A DNA stretch of 64,000 bases, from NCBI GenBank assembly GCA_964610885.1, contig CAZSWR010000001.1, positions 62,001 to 126,000 on the forward strand, written 5' to 3'. The stretch is from CAZSWR01 sp964610885. GTDB taxonomy: Bacteria > Bacteroidota > Ignavibacteria > Kapaibacteriales > UBA2268. Positions 53,757-62,703 of this stretch are shown piece after piece. The translations under genes and the position numbers were made by a program. The notes beneath the pieces are model-generated. The model had not been told where the DNA came from, searched no databases, and saw nothing but the letters and a program-made list of their open reading frames with translations. Positions within the stretch are counted from its first letter, which is position 1. Every line of letters starts with the position of its first letter.

Positions 53757-54938
53757 TTACTTCAAAAGTTTAGTAATCATTTCCGTCAGGTTTTTTTCCA
53801 TGTCTTCTTCGTATCCGATAAACGTTCCGGCCACTTTCCCTTTGCTGTCAATAATATAAAATGTCGGCCAGCCCGTAATATGGTAAGCATCCGGCAACGA
53901 TGCCGAGACCAGAACAGTTTCGTAGCGCATTGGAATGCGTTTGAGGAATTTGGGCAGCCTAACGAGGCCCTTTTCGTTGTTGTCCCGGGAGTTTATGCCA
54001 ATGATTTGGAATTTTTCCTTTGGAAACTTGGCGAGCAGCTTCTCCACTTCGGGAAATGCCTTCACGCACCAAGGGCAGTTCATGTACCAGAAGTCGAGTA
54101 GCGTGATTTTGCCATTGAAATCAATTTTGGTATTGGCCAGGCCGTTTTGGTAATTCTTGCCCTCGATCGCAGGGGCAGCGGTTCCGGCTACGAGCAATTC
54201 GGGCTTTGATTCGGCCGATTCATTTTCGTCGTAATCTTTAATTGAGCAATCGCTGAGCTGCTTGCGCACGTCGAAATCGTCATTGCCGATATTATCTAAT
54301 TCAATGTCCGAATAGATAAACTCTTTGAAAGAAAACAAGCCATCGACAGATACATTATTCAGTACCAGAACAGGAAACATCTTCGATTTCGATACGACCA
54401 GATGGTTCTCCAAATCTCCGGCAGTCGTTGTTCCTCTGAATACCATGTGGTAACATTGCTCGGTGCCGATGACAGTATCCGCGAGCATTTCAGCTTTCAA
54501 ATTGCTTTGCTTCGAAATTGTTTCCGGACGCAAAAATTCTGTATAGACGCAGTAAGAAGCATTAGACGGCATTAGCGCCCAATCTTGGCCCTTGTGCGGA
54601 AAATACTTTGTTGCAGTTTTTGTCTTCGCATCGGCTTTGTAGATGTTTTCGAGGTCATAAATCCTTATAATGCCAAGCTCTTCGGGACTGTCTGTGGCAT
54701 AGCCCAACTTCCCGCCAATTATTGTATCTTTCGCATCGCGAAGCATTGCTACCATGCCCTTGAAGGCTATAGTATCGTCTTTGCTGAGGCTTTTGTAGCG
54801 GAAAGAGCAAGTATATGAAATGCTTTTGTGCGAACTGATTCTCGCTCTCATTTCGTTTAGGACTTCTGCTGGTGTTTGGGCCGAGGCAATGCAAACGGCG
54901 ACGAAGAGCATTATGATAATTAGTCTGGTACGTATCAT
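53757..54938 (-). CDS. Exported TlpA-like thioredoxin with N-terminal LolA/DUF2092-like domain
   Basis: 393 residues from the ATG at 54938 (AGGTT upstream); a TTG start at 54959 would add seven. Signal peptide (1-20). Residues about 22-245 resemble the LolA/outer-membrane-lipoprotein-carrier-like domain (EVLNEMRARISSHKSISYTC; ENHLVVSKSKMFPVLVLNNV). The C-terminal thioredoxin domain (about 255-393) has FWYMNCPWCVKAFPEVEKLL with CPWC as the redox pair and the cis-Pro in HITGWPTFYI. Such two-domain proteins are common in Bacteroidota and probably act as periplasmic thiol-disulfide reductants. Located between DUF3078 and priA on the same strand with gaps of 34 and 9 bases. Confidence 0.87.
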   Translation of the reverse strand: MIRTRLIIIMLFVAVCIASAQTPAEVLNEMRARISSHKSISYTCSFRYKSLSKDDTIAFKGMVAMLRDAKDTIIGGKLGYATDSPEELGIIRIYDLENIYKADAKTKTATKYFPHKGQDWALMPSNASYCVYTEFLRPETISKQSNLKAEMLADTVIGTEQCYHMVFRGTTTAGDLENHLVVSKSKMFPVLVLNNVSVDGLFSFKEFIYSDIELDNIGNDDFDVRKQLSDCSIKDYDENESAESKPELLVAGTAAPAIEGKNYQNGLANTKIDFNGKITLLDFWYMNCPWCVKAFPEVEKLLAKFPKEKFQIIGINSRDNNEKGLVRLPKFLKRIPMRYETVLVSASLPDAYHITGWPTFYIIDSKGKVAGTFIGYEEDMEKNLTEMITKLLK

Positions 54939-54972
54939 TTTGTCGAACCTATAGGTCAAATTTCTAAAATCA

Positions 54973-55854
54973 TTAATAAATTGAATAAACTATGCCTAAC
55001 TGCATGGTCTGTTTGACTTGTGTATGAACCGACTGGCTGACGATATGCAAAACAATCGCATTGAGGTTCACGTTGAAATACTTGCTGATTCGGGCTGTAA
55101 GAGTGTTTTCCCAGCGCACATCCCAAATATCGATAGGGCGAAAACGGCCAAAAAGTTTGAGGCTCGTCGCGAACATAACATTCTCTTCGATGTGCCAATC
55201 GAGAGTTGTTACAGATTCGATACCAGTTTCCAAACGAAAGCGTTTCGTGGAATCTCCAGTGATTGGGTCTTTGGTGTAGTTCAGGAATTTGTCTGTGAAA
55301 ATCTCTTGGAAAGACACACCGAGGCGAGTCGTGAAGCCTTTTATTTTGTTATAGGCAAACCCAACGGATTGGGTTAAGTATGCTGGATCGCAAAATGCGG
55401 CTGTTTGTTGGATTGGAGTCTGTTTGTAATCATATCCGTTCGCCACCAAGGTTCTGAACGAATTGCTGAAGAAAGGATCCAATTCCCAGTTCATTTTATA
55501 CGTTAAAACGCTCTCCAAAAACAGGTCATTATCGTTGTTGCGGAATTCTGAATCATCGATTTTCGACATACCAAATGCAAAATTCAGGCGATTGGCCACG
55601 GCCCATTTCTCGGAATCGTAGCGAATACCAAGTTTTGAAAAGACTGACCAAGTTACTGAATTGTCGCCGCCTTGGGACCAATTGGTAAGAGACATCTGGC
55701 TGGCATTGAGGCCCACAATCGCCGTTGGCGTCCATGGCTTCTTCGCTGTAGTATCTTTCTTTTGCGTACTGTCCGGGGCAACGGCTGCAATAGCCGGGCA
55801 TAGCCCAAATGCCCAAAGAGCTATAGTGAAAACTAAGCCTGCAATTCTTTTCAT
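54973..55854 (-). CDS. DUF3078-family outer membrane protein
   Basis: 293 residues. Signal peptide (1-23, ending AIA). The family opening VGLNASQMSLTNWSQGGDNS (about 47-66) is followed by alternating short beta strands with aromatic belts, and the last residues (QTMQLGIVYSIY) end in an aromatic, as outer-membrane barrels do. DUF3078 proteins are Bacteroidota-specific, with no known function. First gene of the unit that runs into the thioredoxin-like gene and priA; a hairpin separates it from pta upstream. Confidence 0.87.
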   Translation of the reverse strand: MKRIAGLVFTIALWAFGLCPAIAAVAPDSTQKKDTTAKKPWTPTAIVGLNASQMSLTNWSQGGDNSVTWSVFSKLGIRYDSEKWAVANRLNFAFGMSKIDDSEFRNNDNDLFLESVLTYKMNWELDPFFSNSFRTLVANGYDYKQTPIQQTAAFCDPAYLTQSVGFAYNKIKGFTTRLGVSFQEIFTDKFLNYTKDPITGDSTKRFRLETGIESVTTLDWHIEENVMFATSLKLFGRFRPIDIWDVRWENTLTARISKYFNVNLNAIVLHIVSQSVHTQVKQTMQLGIVYSIY

Positions 55855-55877
55855 TCTTCACCTCATGCAATCATTCA

Positions 55878-55917
55878 AAACCCTGCGCGCAGCTTTGCGA
55901 GTCCGCGCACAGGGTTT
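55878..55917 (-). terminator. Terminator after ackA-pta
   Basis: AAACCCTGCGCGC (55878-55890) pairs with GCGCACAGGGTTT (55905-55917) with one mismatch and a 14-base loop. It follows the pta stop (55932) by 14 bases; the T tract (TTTTG) is short. Confidence 0.75.
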
Positions 55918-55931
55918 GTTAACACAAATCA

Positions 55932-56912
55932 TTACGCCATCAGCGAGCAAATCGACGACACATTGATCATGTCGTCCACGCTGCAACCGCGAGAAAGGTC
56001 GCAATATGGCTTGGCAAGGCCTTGGACGATAGGCCCGACTGCTTCGGCACCGGCCAAACGCTCGACGAGTTTGTATCCGATATTCCCTGCGTTCAAGTCG
56101 GGGAAAATCAGCACGTTTGCCTTGCCGGCGACGGGCGAACCTTTGAACTTACGTTCGCCAATCGAAGGTACAATCGCTGTATCGAGCTGCATTTCGCCAT
56201 CGATCATCATATCGGGTGCTTTTTCTTTGGCAATTTTCGTTGCGCTTTTCACTTTGTCCACGAGCGGATGGTCTGCGCTGCCGTTCGTCGAGAACGAAAG
56301 CATTGCAATGCGTGGATCTTCGCCGGTGATTGCCTTGAAATTCTTGGCAGACGTTACTGCAATGTCGGCAAGTTGGACGTCTGTCGGGTCGGGATTGACG
56401 GCGCAATCGCCAAAGCAGATAAGCTTGTCTGGGAAGGCCATTATGAAGAAGCTCGACACAGTCGAAATCCCCGGTGCGCAGCCCACAGTGAAGAGCGAAG
56501 CGCGAATAATGTCGCCCGTGGACGAAACATTGCCGCCCAAAACGACGCGCACATTACCAGTTTCGAGCAACATGCCAGAGAAGAAGATCGATTGGGACAT
56601 CATTTCTTTTGCTTTTTCGGCGGTCAAGCCTTTTGCTTTGCGTTTTTCGTAAAGTGTATTCGAAAAACCATCCAGAAGAGGCGACTCCAATGGATTAATT
56701 ATCTCGACGCCTTCGATATTGATTTGGTTGTCGTTCGCCACTTGGCAGATCTTATCTGGATCGCCGACGAGGACCGGTTGGGCAATTTTGTGCTCGAGGA
56801 CGTACGCAGCCGTTTTGAGCGTGCGTGTGTCTTCGGCGTCGGGGTAGGCAATGCGATAGTTGCACGATTTCGCCCTTTCGCGCATTACTTCGGTGAAATT
56901 GTTCGTAGCCAT
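55932..56912 (-). CDS. pta: Phosphate acetyltransferase (short form)
   Basis: 326 residues, the single-domain PTA_PTB form without the N-terminal DRTGG region. NYRIAYPDAEDTRTLKTAAY (about 18-37), the CoA/phosphate-site text GGNVSSTGDIIRASL (about 125-139), DCAVNPDPTDVQLADIAV (about 173-190), MLSFSTNGSADHP and DLNAGNIGYKLVERLAGAEA (about 274-293). It converts acetyl-CoA and phosphate to acetyl phosphate. It follows ackA on the same strand with a 32-base gap, and AAAGGAAATCT precedes its ATG. Together they make ATP from acetyl-CoA, or activate acetate. Confidence 0.95.
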   Translation of the reverse strand: MATNNFTEVMRERAKSCNYRIAYPDAEDTRTLKTAAYVLEHKIAQPVLVGDPDKICQVANDNQINIEGVEIINPLESPLLDGFSNTLYEKRKAKGLTAEKAKEMMSQSIFFSGMLLETGNVRVVLGGNVSSTGDIIRASLFTVGCAPGISTVSSFFIMAFPDKLICFGDCAVNPDPTDVQLADIAVTSAKNFKAITGEDPRIAMLSFSTNGSADHPLVDKVKSATKIAKEKAPDMMIDGEMQLDTAIVPSIGERKFKGSPVAGKANVLIFPDLNAGNIGYKLVERLAGAEAVGPIVQGLAKPYCDLSRGCSVDDMINVSSICSLMA

Positions 56913-56944
56913 AGATTTCCTTTTACTAAGTATAAATTATAAAA

Positions 56945-58192
56945 TTACCATACTCTCGGGAGGTCGTTGACTACGCGGAAAGTGTCGCGTGCCAAGATTA
57001 ATTCTTCGTTTGTGGGGATCACGTAGATTGCCACTTTGCTGTCGGCCGCGCTGATGAGCGATTCCTGGCCGCGGGGTGCGTTTTCGTTCTTTTCGTTGTC
57101 CAGCTTGACGCCAAGGTACTCCAAATTTTCGCAAACCATTTTGCGAATAAGAGGCGAATTCTCGCCAATGCCCGCTGTGAAGCAAATCGCATCGCAAGCG
57201 TTCATTTCGGCCATGTACGAACCAATATATTTTTTAATTCGAATTGCAAACATATCGAGAGCGAGCTTCGCGCGTTGGTTCGAGTGTTCGAGCATCTCGC
57301 GTTCGAGGTCGCGCATATCGTTCGAAATGCCGGAAATGCCGAGGACGCCCGATTGTTTGTTGAGCATATTGAATGCATCGGCGACAGTGATTTTGTCTTT
57401 GCGCATGATGTATTCGATGATAGCAGTATCGAAATCGCCGGCGCGGGTGCCCATGATCAGACCTTCCAGAGGCGTCATGCCCATCGAAGTATCCAATGAT
57501 TTGCCGTTTTTGATTGCGCAGGCCGACGAGCCGTTGCCCAGGTGGAGCGTGATGATATTTGTATCGTCAACGGATTTGCCAGTCAGGCGGCGATAGCGGT
57601 ATGCGATGTATCTGTGCGAAGTGCCGTGGAAACCATAGCGGCGCACTTTGAGCCTTGTGTAGAGTTCGTAGGGAATGCCGTATAGATAGGATGTTTCGGG
57701 CATCGTCGTGTGGAACGATGTATCAAAGACTCCAACCATTGGCAAATCCTTGCCGAATACGTCGCGGGCAGCTGTAATACCCTTCAGGTTGGCAGGATTG
57801 TGTAGCGGAGCCAAATCGATCGAGGCTTCCATTTGTGCAATAACTTCGTCGTCAATTTTGACTGATTTTTTGAATCTTTCCTCGCCGTGCACCAAGCGGT
57901 GGCCAATGGCATGAATGTCCTGAAGGCTGTTCAGCCCGGGGATAGCAGTCTCGGGCGAAGTGATCCAAGAGATAGCGTGCAGAAGCGCGTCCCGGTGGTC
58001 TTTCATCTCCATTGTGCCCTTCACGGCCGGCTTGCCAGTTACTTGGTATGTGAAGAGAGCATCGCCGCCGATACGCTCGACCAAGCCTTTGGCAAGCATT
58101 TCGTCGGAGTCGTTGTGAATCTTGTTCTCGTCGGTAACGATGATTTGAAATTTTAACGACGACGATCCACAGTTCAATACGAAAATATTCAT
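56945..58192 (-). CDS. ackA: Acetate kinase
   Basis: 415 residues. N-terminal NIFVLNCGSSSLKFQI, the substrate loop GHRLVHGEERFK (about 112-123), VFDTSFHTTMPE (about 155-166), RRYGFHGTSHRYIAYR (catalytic Arg/His, about 183-198), ITLHLGNGSSACAIKNGKSL (about 214-233), DTSMGMTPLEGLIMGTRAGD and FTAGIGENSP. It swaps phosphate between acetyl phosphate and ADP. A TATCTTTG element at 58287-58280 on minus predicts a leader of about 80 bases, and AAAGGTTG lies before the ATG. First gene of the ackA-pta operon. Confidence 0.97.
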   Translation of the reverse strand: MNIFVLNCGSSSLKFQIIVTDENKIHNDSDEMLAKGLVERIGGDALFTYQVTGKPAVKGTMEMKDHRDALLHAISWITSPETAIPGLNSLQDIHAIGHRLVHGEERFKKSVKIDDEVIAQMEASIDLAPLHNPANLKGITAARDVFGKDLPMVGVFDTSFHTTMPETSYLYGIPYELYTRLKVRRYGFHGTSHRYIAYRYRRLTGKSVDDTNIITLHLGNGSSACAIKNGKSLDTSMGMTPLEGLIMGTRAGDFDTAIIEYIMRKDKITVADAFNMLNKQSGVLGISGISNDMRDLEREMLEHSNQRAKLALDMFAIRIKKYIGSYMAEMNACDAICFTAGIGENSPLIRKMVCENLEYLGVKLDNEKNENAPRGQESLISAADSKVAIYVIPTNEELILARDTFRVVNDLPRVW

Positions 58193-58279
58193 TGTACAAC
58201 CTTTTGTTTAATAGTTCAATATAATACTTTATGTGTATCTCTTTAATAAAAATCAACAATTCACGAAATGAACAAAAAG

Positions 58280-58287
58280 CAAAGATA
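58280..58287 (-). promoter_or_regulatory. Candidate -7 element for ackA-pta
   Basis: TATCTTTG on minus, an exact TAnnTTTG match. No TTTG stands at the -33 position. Predicted start is about 58273. Confidence 0.4.
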
Positions 58288-58386
58288 CGAAAAGAATTAA
58301 CTTTTTCTGTTGTGGAATAGAACTATTTTTTCACATTGTTAAACAATACTATTTCCAAACAAAACAAAGCAGTAATTCTTTGCAAT

Positions 58387-59733
58387 TCATTTCTTTGAAT
58401 ACTTTATTAGTGCATCACAGAACCAATTGGCAATTGCCTGTCTGTTATTCTTTTCGATGAACCGGACCTGATTGCGTTTGTTCTGAATATTGCCTAATTC
58501 GACGTAAATTCCGGTAGGTTTGGTTTCGCGCAGCATAAGCAGGTTGCGAGCCGTAACAGTCCCTTTGTATCCACGCCCGGGTTGCGATGCGTCGTATTTA
58601 TTTTTAATGTGATTATAAACAGATTCGGCAAGAGCTTTCCCTTCGGAACTACCTGGTTTGAAGTAGAAGAAAATGTCCACTCTTTGCTTTACCACTCGCG
58701 AATCCAAGTGGATCACAATCAGTTGCTGCAATTTTGCAGTTTTCTTATGTTTTTCGTACAATTCATTTACGATAGAGGCTCTGGCAGTCAACCTTTCTTT
58801 CTGGTTTTCGGATATTGCACCGCCGCCGTAGTAATACTCTTTATCGTCGTTGCTGAGGAACTGATCGTCCCGGATGCCGTCATTGTCGTCGTGTACGAGC
58901 ACATAGACAGTGGCGCCGTGTTGGAGCAATGCTCTGGCCAATCGCAAAACGACGTCGTAGGCGTATTCATCTTCGCAGAGGTCATATTTGCCGATGTGGC
59001 CGATTGCGCCGGGGTCCGGCCCGCCATGGCCGGGATCCAGGTAATAGACGCAATCCTCCAAAGAGTTGTCGATTTTGTCGATCTTTTTATATTTATCGCC
59101 GAGGAATGGTACTCCATTGCCTTTTTTCTTCGATTCGCCATTCTTTTTTTTGTCGTCGCTTTTCGAATCGTCTTTCTTCTTGGCGGAGTCCTCGGTCGAT
59201 TGCCTTTTCTTTTTATCTTTCGTTAATGGTTTTTTTCGTGGAATTGGGGCGAATGTGGAGTCGGCATCTTCCTTTGCTGTTGGTTTATCCGAATCGCAGG
59301 CCAGCAGATAGACAGGAACCCAAATCTGTTTGCTTTTCTTATAGCTATTTGGCACCAGCCCTGCATCGAGATATTTGCCATTGAGTTCGTCTATTTTCAA
59401 AGCAGTCTCTTTGGAAATGCCCTCGACAGAACCTCTGATACTTTTACCATTGTACTGATAGATTTTTATGGGTAGCCGATAAGTCTCGCCCTTGAGCAGT
59501 CCACCCTTTTTGTCAAACTTTTTCGGGTTCAATTCTTTGAAAAGTGCGATATTTTCTTTGTCTGCCGGGAGTTTGTAGCGGTTCAACAGCACCGATGTTC
59601 CTTCGCCAAGTTTGGGTTTGACCCTGACGTATTTCGGGCCTGCTAACGCAATGTTAGTCATTGCATTAAATACAGTTAGCATAATTGCCAACAGAGCAGC
59701 CTTGCAAAATAATCCCTTAATTCTATGTCCCAT
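58387..59733 (-). CDS. N-acetylmuramoyl-L-alanine amidase (Amidase_3) with LysM-like N-terminus
   Basis: 448 residues with a signal peptide (1-31). Residues about 40-95 look LysM-like (LLNRYKLPADKENIALFKEL, then GGLLKGETYRLP). A charged low-complexity linker follows (about 165-215, rich in K, D, S). The zinc amidase domain (about 228-448) has YLDPGHGGPDPGAIG (His ligand), a Glu ligand in CEDEYAYDVVLRLARAL, the second His in LIVIHLDSR, and VELGNIQNKRN with the catalytic Glu. The usual SIHANA text is IHLDSR here, a mild divergence. It cleaves the amide bond between muramic acid and the peptide for cell separation. Single gene. Confidence 0.88.
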   Translation of the reverse strand: MGHRIKGLFCKAALLAIMLTVFNAMTNIALAGPKYVRVKPKLGEGTSVLLNRYKLPADKENIALFKELNPKKFDKKGGLLKGETYRLPIKIYQYNGKSIRGSVEGISKETALKIDELNGKYLDAGLVPNSYKKSKQIWVPVYLLACDSDKPTAKEDADSTFAPIPRKKPLTKDKKKRQSTEDSAKKKDDSKSDDKKKNGESKKKGNGVPFLGDKYKKIDKIDNSLEDCVYYLDPGHGGPDPGAIGHIGKYDLCEDEYAYDVVLRLARALLQHGATVYVLVHDDNDGIRDDQFLSNDDKEYYYGGGAISENQKERLTARASIVNELYEKHKKTAKLQQLIVIHLDSRVVKQRVDIFFYFKPGSSEGKALAESVYNHIKNKYDASQPGRGYKGTVTARNLLMLRETKPTGIYVELGNIQNKRNQVRFIEKNNRQAIANWFCDALIKYSKK

Positions 59734-60154
59734 TTGCTGTAATTTCTGCTATCAAAAACAAACTCTGCACTGCCCTGGCAGCGTATCGATTTACAAAAAT
59801 AAAGATTAAAGTATAAGAAAACTAATAAAACGATGAACTAAAAAAAAAATATTCTAATTTATATAAAACATAGCTGGTACGTTGATATGCAAATTTTGAA
59901 GGCAGCAGATACATTTACTAATTAGTTATATTGTATTTGGGGAAGTTTAGTATCGTTTTATATGGATAAGTAATTTACATGATCGAACCTCCCATTTTAT
60001 CCCTTCCTTATTAAGGCAGGGGAAAGAAATCCTTTGCTTAGCGAAGGGTTTCTGGAGTGGTATGTAACTTGAGAAGCGAGTTGAATATTTTAATGTTTAA
60101 TTGATACTATTTCATACGCGGAATTGAATCTGCACTACTGAAAATATCATTTTT
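59734..60154. other. Intergenic region between the amidase and the PAS kinase
   Basis: About 420 bases. TATTTTTG on minus at 59801-59794 is a possible -7 element for the amidase. Two hairpins lie at about 60001-60053. No gene is supportable. Confidence 0.5.
60001..60053. repeat. Paired hairpins, REP-like
   Basis: CCCTTCCTTATTAAGGCAGG (60001 on) and AGAAATCCTTTGC-TTA-GCGAAGGGTTTCT (60025-60053) form two adjacent hairpins. The second stem spans 13 positions with mismatches. They resemble scattered intergenic REP units; no second copy was seen in this window. Confidence 0.5.
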
Positions 60155-62413
60155 TTAAACGGCGATAGGTAGCATTACGGAAAAGGTTGAGCCGCAGCCG
60201 GGAGCGCTTTCAACGCGAATATCCCCGCCATTTTTCATCACGAACTCTTTGCAAATAATCAAACCCAAACCGGTTCCTGTCTCGCCTTCGGTTCCTCTCG
60301 ACGAAGATGAATACTCGATTCTGAATAACCGTTCGATGTATTGCTCGTCCATTCCAACGCCGTGATCCTTGATCTCGATTTGAATTTGTTCGTCGTACTT
60401 CGAGGCAAATACCTCTACTGTGCCGCCTCTTGGAGTGAATTTTCGAGCATTGGAGAGCAGATTCCTCAGCACCATGTAAATCATCCAAACATCGGCCTTC
60501 GCGGACAGGTCTGGATCGATATAAGTGATTAATTCAATTTCTTTTTTTGCAAAAGAATCCCTTTTCTGTTCGATAACGCTTTCTATCAAATCAGAAATTT
60601 TAGCTTCTTCGATGTTTAGGTTGATTTGTCCTATTTGGGAGCGAGACCAAATCAGTAAGTTTTCTAAGAGCTTGAAAATGTTTGCCGATGCCTTGCTCAT
60701 CTCGACGGCTAATTCGTTGATTTCGCTGAGGGAAAGATTGTCGAAATCGTCAGTGAGCATATTTGTTAGGTTCTGGAATGCTGAAATCGGATTCTTCAAA
60801 TCGTGCGAGATTATCGAGAAAAGCTTGTCTTTGGTCGAATTTAATTCTTTCAGTTGGTCGTATGAATTCAGAAGCTCTATTTCGGCATTCTTGCGCTCGG
60901 AAATATCCTTCACAATCAGAAGCACCCATTTCGGTTGGTCTTTGATCCGAACAATTTTTGCATAGACTTCGACATATTTGCTGTTGTTCATTTCGGTCGT
61001 AATTGGCAAGACGAAACTCTCAACGAATCCATCGGCGATGAGTTGGTGCCAAATGTGCGCAGCGAAGCCCATATCCTTCGGGAAGATCATATTGCTGAAA
61101 TTCGATACGCTTAATTCTTCTACGTTCGACGAGTCGCAGATTTCGAGCATTTTGTCGTTGCAATTGATTGGTTTGCCGTCCAAGGTTAGCAGCGCAATGC
61201 CATCGGGCGACGTTTCAAAAAGGCTTCTGTATTTGCTTTCGCTTTCGGCGATCGCATGTTCGATTGTCTTCCTTTGCGTTACGTCCCGGACGGAAAGCAC
61301 TCCGCCAATGTATTTGCCATTCCGGTCGAAGTATGGCTTGCCGAGGCCTTCGATCCACACTTTGCGGCCATCGCGCGCCCGCAACAGAAACTCTCCTTTT
61401 TGGACGTGTGGCGTATATGTACTTTTGACGTACATTTTCTGCAAAAGAACTGCGAACTGCGCATCGACGAATTCCCAAAAGAATTTGCCAATAGCATATC
61501 CTTGGGTGTATCCGAGCATCGATTCGATAGCCGGATTGATAAACACAATCCGCCCGAAGGAATCGGTCTCGGCCACGATATCGGCGATATTTTCTGTTAC
61601 AATATGGAGCTGTTCGCGGCTATGTTTCAGCTTGAGTTCTTTTTCTTTTCTCTCGTCGATATTGTCCACAAACCCAATGATACTCTTTTTTCTTCCCATT
61701 TTGTCCGGGATGACTTTCAGCGTCAAACGGCTCCAGAAGTATCCGCCATTGGGCTTCTTAAGTTTCGTCTCGAGAGTGTATTTCTTTCGGGGTTCCATCG
61801 ACTGTATATCGAAAACCGCATCGGAATCGCTAAGGCTGAAAAGAGTAAAAATATTGTTGCTGCAAGAGAGCAAGTCATCTATCGATGAGAATCCGAATAG
61901 CTCGGCGAATTCGGAGTTTATTTCTGTTATTTCGCCATTGATGTGCGCTTTGAAGACACCAATTGGGGCATCGTTGAACAAGAAGTTGTATTTAAGCGAA
62001 GATTTGAAGCTGTCGTGCTCGGCGCGGCGCAGACGAGTAATATCAATAATAGTCCCTACCAAGCGCCCGTTTGCCGAAGTGCAACAATTAACTTGGTAGG
62101 CCATTTCGCCAATTGTGGCGCAACCAGACGATGGGCACGCCCTACCCTTTTCAATTACTTTCGCTATTGAATCGATTGCGATTAGCGATTGGAATACTTC
62201 TTTATTCTTCCCAGGGCTTTGGCCATTGGGCAACAGATCGAAACCGCCATTCTCTGCGCTCTCGAATACTATAACAGGAGATAGCGAACCGATAATTGGA
62301 TCGTTATTGATAAAACAATTTCTATTATCTAGCACTTCCAAAACCTCATCACCATTCATTGAATCCAATTCAATATCAGAATCTTGGAAGTTCAAAGGAC
62401 TCGAAGTTTTCAT
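60155..62413 (-). CDS. Multi-PAS sensor histidine kinase
   Basis: 752 residues from the ATG at 62413 (a GTG at 62431 is possible). No membrane segment, so cytoplasmic. Order: N-terminal region with a partial PAS (about 20-130); PAS (about 135-250; APIGVFKAHINGEITEINSE); PAS (about 270-385; GRIVFINPAIESMLGYTQGY); PAS (about 395-510; GIALLTLDGKPINCNDKMLE); HisKA (LFSIISHDLKNPISAFQNLT, His at about residue 548); HATPase_c (NLLSNARKFTPRGG, DHGVGMDE, GTGLGLIICKEFVMKNGGDI). It lacks a receiver and a response regulator partner is not adjacent. PAC-type texts (MGRKKSIIGFVDNIDERKEK) follow the PAS folds. Likely senses redox, light or a small molecule. Confidence 0.92.
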   Translation of the reverse strand: MKTSSPLNFQDSDIELDSMNGDEVLEVLDNRNCFINNDPIIGSLSPVIVFESAENGGFDLLPNGQSPGKNKEVFQSLIAIDSIAKVIEKGRACPSSGCATIGEMAYQVNCCTSANGRLVGTIIDITRLRRAEHDSFKSSLKYNFLFNDAPIGVFKAHINGEITEINSEFAELFGFSSIDDLLSCSNNIFTLFSLSDSDAVFDIQSMEPRKKYTLETKLKKPNGGYFWSRLTLKVIPDKMGRKKSIIGFVDNIDERKEKELKLKHSREQLHIVTENIADIVAETDSFGRIVFINPAIESMLGYTQGYAIGKFFWEFVDAQFAVLLQKMYVKSTYTPHVQKGEFLLRARDGRKVWIEGLGKPYFDRNGKYIGGVLSVRDVTQRKTIEHAIAESESKYRSLFETSPDGIALLTLDGKPINCNDKMLEICDSSNVEELSVSNFSNMIFPKDMGFAAHIWHQLIADGFVESFVLPITTEMNNSKYVEVYAKIVRIKDQPKWVLLIVKDISERKNAEIELLNSYDQLKELNSTKDKLFSIISHDLKNPISAFQNLTNMLTDDFDNLSLSEINELAVEMSKASANIFKLLENLLIWSRSQIGQINLNIEEAKISDLIESVIEQKRDSFAKKEIELITYIDPDLSAKADVWMIYMVLRNLLSNARKFTPRGGTVEVFASKYDEQIQIEIKDHGVGMDEQYIERLFRIEYSSSSRGTEGETGTGLGLIICKEFVMKNGGDIRVESAPGCGSTFSVMLPIAV

Positions 62414-62703
62414 GGGAACTAATTTTTGCACTAAAACATAATACGAAGTTAAGATTTTTTTTGACTATTTCCAAATAAATGCGATCAAATATTCTCTTAT
62501 CATATTGTATTAAAGAGCATTAGAACAATTCATTTGTCTTGCGCAAATATTTGTCGTCATTCCCCAGAAAATTAATAAAACAACATCGGGATGCAAATAT
62601 AGCAGCAGCTTAATTTCTAACACCAGGAAATATGAAATAATCTTCATCTTTTCTTTCATTATTGAGCTGCCCTTAAAAAACAAAGTGGCAGTCGCCACCT
62701 ATT
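62414..62703. other. Intergenic region between two sensor kinases
   Basis: About 290 bases. Its right end is family H copy 2, adjoining the stop codon of the next kinase. A 62-codon minus frame (62510-62698) overlaps that repeat and is not convincing. Confidence 0.5.
62645..62703 (-). repeat. Short hairpin repeat, family H, copy 2, acting as a terminator
   Basis: Shares about 50 of 58 positions with 37233-37290, including GCTGCCCTT and the hairpin AGTGGCAGTCGCCACCT. On minus the stem AGGTGGC-GACT-GCCACTT is followed by TGTTTTTTAAG just after the kinase stop, so this copy probably terminates that gene. Confidence 0.7.

Noticed and set aside
62510..62698. 62-codon minus ORF between the two kinases
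   Set aside because: Its start region overlaps the family H hairpin repeat and it has no supporting signal.
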